A stretch of 64,000 nucleotides of DNA from Kitasatospora aureofaciens (GTDB taxonomy: Bacteria; Actinomycetota; Actinomycetes; Streptomycetales; Streptomycetaceae): assembly GCA_000720845.1 (NCBI GenBank), contig JODU01000002.1, forward strand, positions 1 through 64,000, written 5' to 3'. Position numbers and translations under genes: made by a program. Of this stretch, positions 58,834-64,000 are shown one piece after another (the first letter of the stretch is position 1; each line of letters opens with the position of its first letter). Below the pieces are notes generated by a model. It worked only from the letters and a program-made list of their open reading frames with translations, was not told the origin of the DNA and did not search any database.

Positions 58834-60078
58834 TTGTCCGCTCGCCCTGTTGTACTTGTCGTTGCTCCCGGAGATGAGAACTACCGCGGCTACTGCCTTG
58901 AGCAGGTCGCCGACGCCTACGATGTCGTGCTGCTCACCGGCACCGAACCCTCCTGGGAGAAGCCGCACATCACCGATCACGCCGTCGTGGACCCAAGCGA
59001 TCCTGCCGCGCTGCTGGCGGGGGGCCGGGCCCTGGCCGCACGCCACGACCTCGCCGGTGTCATGACCTGGGACGAGTGGAGCGTGGTCCCGACCGCCCGC
59101 CTCGCCCGCCAGCTCGGCTTGCCCACCACCGCGCCCGAAGTGATGCAGGGGTGCCGCAACAAGGCCACCGCTCGGTCGCTGTTCGCCCGCCACGGCGTGC
59201 CCTCGGCCGCTTCGGTGAGCGTATGTACCCGGCAGGAGGCCGAAGCCGCCGCCGAACGGATCGGCTACCCCGTGGTGCTGAAGCCCGCCTCACACGCGGG
59301 TGCCATCGGCGTGCGCCGCGTCGATGACCGTGACCAGCTCACGGCCGCCTACCGGGCAGCCGAACGGACGGCCGGTCAGGGCACCGAGAGCACCAGCGTT
59401 CTCGTCGAGGAGTTCCTCGACGGGCCGGAGATTTCCGTGGAGTGCGTCACTTACCGCGGCGCCACCACGGTGGTCGCGGTCAACCGCAAGACCATTAGCC
59501 CTCCGCCGCACTTCGAGCAGCTGGCCCACAGCGTGGACGCCGACGACCCGCTCCGGGAGGCCGTCGCGCCGGCTGCCCGGGCGGCGATCAGTGCCCTCGG
59601 CATCACCGACGGCGTCAGTCACATAGAGATGCGCCTCGTCGAGGGCAGGCCCCGCCTCATCGAGGTCAACGCCCGCCTGGCCGGAGACATGATCGGCCAC
59701 CTCGTGCGTCTCGCCACCGGCATCGACCTGGTCCGTGCCGCCGCCGACATCGCCTGCGACCGCACCCCCGACCTCACGCCCACCAGGTCCTCGGCCGCCG
59801 CCATCCGGCTCCTCTACCCGGACACCTCCGGCACCCTCACCCGCCTCACCTACGACGGGCCCCGCCCGCATTGGCTGGACCGGGTGCACTTCCAGTGCCG
59901 CCCCGGCGACCAGCTCCTCCTCCCCGCTGACGGAGGAAACCTGTACACCGGCCGGATCGGCTACCTCATCACCACCGCCACCACCGGCCAGCAGGCGCGT
60001 GCACGCGCTGACCGGGCCGCTCGTGCCGTCACCGCGGGCCTCGACCGGATCCCCGGCGCCCGTAGCGCTGCGGCGTGA
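58834..60078 (+). CDS. ATP-grasp carboxylate ligase
   Basis: 414 residues from TTG 58834 with a GGAGAATTC upstream. N-terminal pre-ATP-grasp domain, then N-K-A-T-A-R-S-L-F-A-R-H-G-V-P, V-V-L-K-P-A-S-H-A-G-A-I-G-V (nucleotide-binding loop, about residue 148), V-L-V-E-E-F-L-D-G-P-E-I-S-V-E and I-E-M-R with I-E-V-N-A-R-L-A-G-D (metal-binding Glu/Asn). The enzyme joins a carboxylate to an amine, as in dipeptide or amino-acid conjugate formation. Its stop overlaps the next GTG. Confidence 0.83.
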   Translation: MSARPVVLVVAPGDENYRGYCLEQVADAYDVVLLTGTEPSWEKPHITDHAVVDPSDPAALLAGGRALAARHDLAGVMTWDEWSVVPTARLARQLGLPTTAPEVMQGCRNKATARSLFARHGVPSAASVSVCTRQEAEAAAERIGYPVVLKPASHAGAIGVRRVDDRDQLTAAYRAAERTAGQGTESTSVLVEEFLDGPEISVECVTYRGATTVVAVNRKTISPPPHFEQLAHSVDADDPLREAVAPAARAAISALGITDGVSHIEMRLVEGRPRLIEVNARLAGDMIGHLVRLATGIDLVRAAADIACDRTPDLTPTRSSAAAIRLLYPDTSGTLTRLTYDGPRPHWLDRVHFQCRPGDQLLLPADGGNLYTGRIGYLITTATTGQQARARADRAARAVTAGLDRIPGARSAAA

Positions 60079-61226
60079 GCACGGTGTCTGCGGCTGACCG
60101 GCATAGCCGGGCGTTGCTGACCGGCTACTTCCTCGGCCTCGGGGCCATCATGGCGGTGTGGGGCGCCCGGATGCCCGCCGTGCAGCAGACTGCCCACCTC
60201 GGCACCGCAGGGCTGGCCCTGGTCCTGCTGGCCGCCGCCGTCGGCATGGTCGCCGGACTGCAGCTCGGAGGCCGCTACGCCCGCCCGGCGCGGCTACCGG
60301 CCCTGCTCACCACTGGGTCCCTTGCCCTGGCCGGATGCCTCGTTCTCGTGGGCCACAGCGAGAGCCTGTCCGAGTTGCTGGCGGCGGCTCTCGCGTTCGG
60401 CCTCGCCCACGGCGTCCTTGATGTAGCCGCTAACTCAGCGGCCGTCCGCTGCCGGAACGCCTTCGGCCGCCCCATTATGTCTGGTCTTCACGCCGCCTAC
60501 TCCCTCGGCGCCCTGGCCGGCGCCGCCCTGGCCGCTCTCACCGCCCAGGCCCCGCATATCACTCTCTTCACCGCAACAGGCGCCCTCCTGGCCGGCGTCG
60601 CGGTCGCTGCGGTGCCGGTCACCCGAAGCCTGAGCGGCGCAGACCGCCCGACTGCACGCGTCGGCGCCGGGCAGCTGCCTCTGCTTCCGTCGCCGGGAAA
60701 GCTCTGGCTTCTGGCTGCGCTGGCCGCTGCGAGCCTGCTGGGGGAGGGAGCCGCCGCCGACTGGGCCGCCGTGCACCTGCACACCCTGGGCGCCCCGACG
60801 GCCGCGAGCGCCACCGCGTTCGCGCTGTACAGCGCGGCCATGGCCGCGGGACGGCTGACCGGAGACCGGCTCACCGCCGCCTTCGGCGCCCCGACGGTCG
60901 TACGGGCCGGAGCCGTTCTCGCCACGGCCGGACTGACCATCGGCGTCATCGGGAGCAGTACCCCGCTGGCGCTGGCCGGGTGGGCGGTCTTCGGACTCGG
61001 CCTGTCCACCACCGTCCCCTCGCTGATCACCGCGGCCGGAGCCGGAGGCGCCAAGGCCGTGGCCACGGTCACCGCCACCGGCTACCTCGGCCTCCTCGCC
61101 GGCCCGGCCCTCATCGGTGCCCTGGCCAGCGCCACCACCCTGCCCACGGCCCTGCTGCTGCCCGCCCTCCTTGCAGCCGCCGTCGCCGCCCTCGCCCACC
61201 ACGCCCTGGAGAACACCACCCCTTGA
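60075..61226 (+). CDS. MFS transporter
   Basis: 383 residues, about twelve membrane helices, GTGA overlap with the ATP-grasp gene. It has W-G-A-R-M-P-A-V in the first loop, G-R-Y-A-R-P near residue 65, and N-S-A-A-V-R-C-R-N-A-F-G-R-P-I-M-S-G-L-H-A-A-Y-S-L-G, as in the fucose-permease/YbjJ-like group. It could import the substrate or export the product of the ligase. Confidence 0.8.
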   Translation: MSTVSAADRHSRALLTGYFLGLGAIMAVWGARMPAVQQTAHLGTAGLALVLLAAAVGMVAGLQLGGRYARPARLPALLTTGSLALAGCLVLVGHSESLSELLAAALAFGLAHGVLDVAANSAAVRCRNAFGRPIMSGLHAAYSLGALAGAALAALTAQAPHITLFTATGALLAGVAVAAVPVTRSLSGADRPTARVGAGQLPLLPSPGKLWLLAALAAASLLGEGAAADWAAVHLHTLGAPTAASATAFALYSAAMAAGRLTGDRLTAAFGAPTVVRAGAVLATAGLTIGVIGSSTPLALAGWAVFGLGLSTTVPSLITAAGAGGAKAVATVTATGYLGLLAGPALIGALASATTLPTALLLPALLAAAVAALAHHALENTTP

Positions 61227-61852
61227 CACCCACCACTGCCCACGCGGGCCTGGACGCCGTCATCCTCGACTACAACGGCGTCATCGGCCTGCAACCCACC
61301 ACCGACCAGTGGCTCCGCCTGGCCCGCACCGCCCTGTGGCCCGAGGACGACCTCCCCGCCTTCCAGCACGCCTTCTGGACCGCCCGCACCGCCTACGACG
61401 CAGGCCAGCTCAGTGATCTCGCGTACTGGGCCACGGTCCTCGGCCACCACCCCGGCGCCCGACGGCTGCGTGAACTCCGCGATGCCGATACCGACATGTG
61501 GACGTCCAGCGACGATCACGTCATCGATGTTCTCCACCAGGCCCACGAGTCCGGGCTGCCGCTGGTCTTGCTGTCGAACGCACCCCGCCACCTCAGCGAT
61601 GTCCTCGACCGCCGCCCGTGGCGCCGGCTGATGACCCACGCCTTCTACTCGGCCCGGCTCCAGGTCTGCAAACCCGACCCGGCCGCCTACCAGCACGCGA
61701 TGAACGCCACCGGTGCCGCCGACCCCGACCGCGTCCTCTTCGTGGACGACCGGGCCGACAACTGCCATGCAGCCCGCCACCTGGGCCTGCGCACCCTGCA
61801 CTACACCGGCCGCCCCACCGACCTCGCAGCCGCCCTGCAGCCCCCGAACTGA
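61223..61852 (+). CDS. HAD-superfamily hydrolase
   Basis: 209 residues; TTG 61223 overlaps the previous stop (TTGA). HAD motifs in order are motif I L-D-Y-N-G-V-I (nucleophile Asp; the usual second Asp is Asn), motif II L-L-S-N-A-P, motif III Lys in V-C-K-P-D-P and motif IV F-V-D-D-R-A-D-N. This is the epoxide-hydrolase-N/phosphatase-like subfamily. It is the last gene of the operon with the ATP-grasp ligase and transporters. Confidence 0.82.
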   Translation: MTPTTAHAGLDAVILDYNGVIGLQPTTDQWLRLARTALWPEDDLPAFQHAFWTARTAYDAGQLSDLAYWATVLGHHPGARRLRELRDADTDMWTSSDDHVIDVLHQAHESGLPLVLLSNAPRHLSDVLDRRPWRRLMTHAFYSARLQVCKPDPAAYQHAMNATGAADPDRVLFVDDRADNCHAARHLGLRTLHYTGRPTDLAAALQPPN

Positions 61853-61879
61853 CCCGCTTCCTCCTCCCTCCAGGATTCA

Positions 61880-62746
61880 GTGCCTCACGACGACCACGAC
61901 ACCATCGACGGCGACGTCTACGTCTCCCCACGCCACCTGGCCCGCTCCACCGCGGTCAGCGACCCCGGCCTCGACCCGCTGCGCGACCTCGGCTGGGACC
62001 TGCACCACGACCACCTCGGCAACGCCTACCTCACGGCCCCCGACGGCAGGGTCCGCCTCGGCTACCTCCCCGAAGGCGACGACGACGGACTGTGGCGCAT
62101 CAATGCCTACAGGGACGCCTTCGGCCCACCGGCCTGGGGCGTCTGCTTCAACGACGCCGCACCCACCGAATTCGTCACCGCCTTCACCACCGCCCTTGCC
62201 GAGGCGTACCAGCAGGGCCCGGACCACTACCTCGCCCGCCCGCTCGCCGGAAGCGCCGACCGCGACCCGTTCCAAGCCGTCGACCCGCTCATCAACCGAG
62301 GCTGGCAGCTCAACCGCCCGCACCGGAGCACCTTCGCCATCACCGCACCCGACGGGCTCGCCACGCTGGAATACACCACCGGCGACCTCGACCCAGCCAT
62401 CGAACTGGACACTCGCGACGCGCGCTGGCACCTGTGGGCCGGCACCTCCTCAGCCCGGCCCTTCTGGTACGCCACGGCCAGCACCGACACCCCCGCTGCC
62501 CTCCTGCGGGCCGTGACCGAAGCCGTGGCCGACCCCGCACCCCTGCCTCGATGGCGGGACGACACTTCCAGCTACGTCAAGGACCACGCCCGGCTCTCCC
62601 CGGTCCTCCCGCCGAGTCCGCCGTCGCCCACCCCGCTCGACGTCCGGCGGGCCGCCGCGTCCCGCCGCCCGGCCGCGCTACCGGCGGCCAGCGTCCCGCG
62701 CTGGAGCACCACCAGTCGGCCCGCCCTGTCCGGCTCACGCCGCTGA
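61880..62746 (+). CDS. DUF317 domain protein
   Basis: 288 residues from GTG 61880 with CCAGGA upstream. Repeat one: V-S-P-R-H-L-A-R, T-A-P-D-G-R-V-R-L-G-Y near residue 52, W-G-V-C-F-N-D-A-A-P. Repeat two: G-W-Q-L-N-R, T-A-P-D-G-L-A-T-L-E-Y, W-Y-A-T-A-S-T-D-T-P. A basic, disordered tail follows. DUF317 genes thus occur on both arms of the element. Confidence 0.8.
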   Translation: MPHDDHDTIDGDVYVSPRHLARSTAVSDPGLDPLRDLGWDLHHDHLGNAYLTAPDGRVRLGYLPEGDDDGLWRINAYRDAFGPPAWGVCFNDAAPTEFVTAFTTALAEAYQQGPDHYLARPLAGSADRDPFQAVDPLINRGWQLNRPHRSTFAITAPDGLATLEYTTGDLDPAIELDTRDARWHLWAGTSSARPFWYATASTDTPAALLRAVTEAVADPAPLPRWRDDTSSYVKDHARLSPVLPPSPPSPTPLDVRRAAASRRPAALPAASVPRWSTTSRPALSGSRR

Positions 62747-62774
62747 CCGCAGCCCAACCCGACCGGAGACTCTC

Positions 62775-63263
62775 GTGTCCCTGCAGGCCCCCGAGTTCTT
62801 CACCGAGCTGTGCCTTCCTTTCCACGACCACGCCGTCGTGGGCAACACCTACTACGCCGCTCCCGTGCCGGGCGCGCCGCTGCGTTTGCGGATTGACTTC
62901 ACCCGCACCATCCACGCGGACACCTACGGCGGGCTGCGTGTCGCAGTCGTCCACCCGGAACGCGGGGAGATCGACGCGGTGGCGCTCAGCTTCGTGGACC
63001 ACGGAACCTTCCACCGCCGCGACGAAGCCACCAACACCCGTCCGAACACCAAGCATTACGGCACCTTCGGCACCTACCACCGCCCCGGTCGCCCGCCGTG
63101 GGAAGGGGCCGTCACCACCGGGCTGCGCGATGCCATCGAGCAGTACACGGCCGTCTGGTTCCCCGGCGCCTGGGCCGCCTCCGCGCCCAAGCGTGCGGCC
63201 GGCCCCACGCCGCGCAGCACTCCAGCTCCGCCGACCGTCCCCGCCGGGGCCCGCACCCGCTGA
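62775..63263 (+). CDS. Uncharacterised protein
   Basis: 162 residues from GTG 62775 with GGAGAC upstream. The core has F-H-D-H-A-V-V-G-N-T-Y-Y, R-L-R-I-D-F-T-R-T-I-H-A-D-T-Y-G-G-L-R-V-A and H-Y-G-T-F-G-T-Y-H, probably a beta-rich fold with several His. The final 35 residues are disordered. It lies between two DUF317 genes. Confidence 0.6.
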   Translation: MSLQAPEFFTELCLPFHDHAVVGNTYYAAPVPGAPLRLRIDFTRTIHADTYGGLRVAVVHPERGEIDAVALSFVDHGTFHRRDEATNTRPNTKHYGTFGTYHRPGRPPWEGAVTTGLRDAIEQYTAVWFPGAWAASAPKRAAGPTPRSTPAPPTVPAGARTR

Positions 63264-63310
63264 GCCTCGTCCCGATCCCCGCGCCACCTACTCAGCAGGA
63301 GCATCTCCTC

Positions 63311-64000
63311 GTGTTGCCCGACCCGCCACGCGACCCCTTCAACAATCTCGACCCTGCCCAGACCGTGAGAGTTCTCCCGCGTCACCTCGCCGGTCCCGGC
63401 CAGGCAGACCTGGAGACGATCTGGACCTTCCCCTTCGACGACGGATGGCACCTCCACCAGGGACTCGAAGGGATGGTGTTCGCCATCAGCCCCTGCGCCC
63501 GGCTGTGGACCCGCTTCGCTCCCAAGCCCGAGGAGCGAGGCGCAGACACGTGGACCATCGGCATGGACCGTGCCCCCTTCGGCCCGCGGGCCTGGGAGAT
63601 CACCTTCGACGCCACCACCCCCGCCGAACTCCTGCGCGACGTCCACACCGAACTGCTCGACCTGTATCTCGAAGACCGCCACAGCGACAAGAACCACCTG
63701 GTCGAGGATCCGACGGCCCCGCACGAGGTGTACACGCCGCTCCTCACCCGCGGCTGGAGCCACAGCGTCAAAACGGACGGCACACAGACCTTCCTCCCAC
63801 CGGACGGCCTCGGCGGCGTGCGCCACCAGTACGCCACCACCGGTTCCGACGGCCCGATATGGCACGCCTGGGGCGGATACCCGAGCGAACCGCACTGGCA
63901 GGCCCGGTTCTCCGCCGCCGCGCCCACCACCCTCGCCGCGGCCTTCACCGCCTCGCTGATCTCCACCGAACCGCTGCACCGGGCCGTGAAACAGATCCCG
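63311..64000 (+). CDS. DUF317 domain protein (partial, cut by window end)
   Basis: At least 230 residues from GTG 63311 (AGGAG upstream; a TTG is the next codon). It shows V-L-P-R-H-L-A-G-P-G-Q, W-E-I-T-F-D-A-T-T-P-A-E-L-L, then G-W-S-H-S-V, L-P-P-D-G-L-G-G-V and W-Q-A-R-F-S-A-A-A-P-T. The frame is open at the right edge. Confidence 0.75.
   Translation, partial: MLPDPPRDPFNNLDPAQTVRVLPRHLAGPGQADLETIWTFPFDDGWHLHQGLEGMVFAISPCARLWTRFAPKPEERGADTWTIGMDRAPFGPRAWEITFDATTPAELLRDVHTELLDLYLEDRHSDKNHLVEDPTAPHEVYTPLLTRGWSHSVKTDGTQTFLPPDGLGGVRHQYATTGSDGPIWHAWGGYPSEPHWQARFSAAAPTTLAAAFTASLISTEPLHRAVKQIP

Noticed and set aside
1..64000. CRISPR arrays, tRNA genes, rRNA genes and plasmid iterons
   Set aside because: I looked for regular short repeats, tRNA arms and tandem iterons and saw none. 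Short tRNA-like folds could be missed by eye.

Overview
The window is very GC-rich, uses GTG and TTG starts heavily, and carries families typical of Streptomyces accessory DNA (DUF317, DUF4913, SCO6880-like, IS110, HxlR tandem regulators). It reads as a large piece of a Streptomyces conjugative replicon: a linear plasmid or an integrated conjugative island with a multi-protein type IV secretion system, not the simple TraB system. No rRNA, tRNA, CRISPR array or replication initiator was recognised.

Layout. 1-7.5 kb is a mobile border: the end of an IS5-like element that cuts the 3' end of a carboxylesterase gene, then three overlapping tyrosine recombinase genes plus a small partner (Tn554 / recombinase-in-trio type). 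7.5-49.9 kb is one long leftward gene series with many 4-nt stop/start overlaps. From its promoter end it encodes a NlpC/P60 lytic protein, a secreted SH3-like protein, a pilin-like protein, VirB8-like, TrbL-like and SCO6880-like membrane proteins and a VirB4 ATPase. Then come many uncharacterised proteins, a lipoprotein, a glycosyltransferase, a MoxR/VWA pair, a relaxase-like remnant, DUF317 proteins, a VirD4 coupling ATPase, a TrpA homologue, and a PP-loop / C5-methyltransferase / DnaB-N cluster. 50.1-50.2 kb is a symmetrical control region with two near-identical divergent promoters around a perfect dyad. 50.3-64 kb is the rightward series: an orphan DNA methyltransferase, DUF4913 and RelE-like proteins, a second SH3-like secreted protein, a cargo operon (two HTH proteins, MFS, ATP-grasp ligase, MFS, HAD) and two DUF317 genes, the last cut by the window end.

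Three observations stand out. (1) Two diverged IS110-family elements (15.6 and 22.9 kb) each carry an upstream non-coding region whose sequence contains all parts of a bridge RNA. Its donor guides match the element ends, and its target guides differ between the copies, each matching the left and right flanks of its own insertion site. (2) About a dozen leftward genes have a good ribosome binding site or a 4-nt coupling overlap but a near-cognate start codon (CTG, ATC, ATT, ATA, ACG, GTA, GTC). (3) A module with the pattern L-x3-G-F ... Y/L-R-L-P recurs in about nine otherwise unrelated leftward proteins.

All functions are inferred by reading the sequence. No database search or calculation was run.
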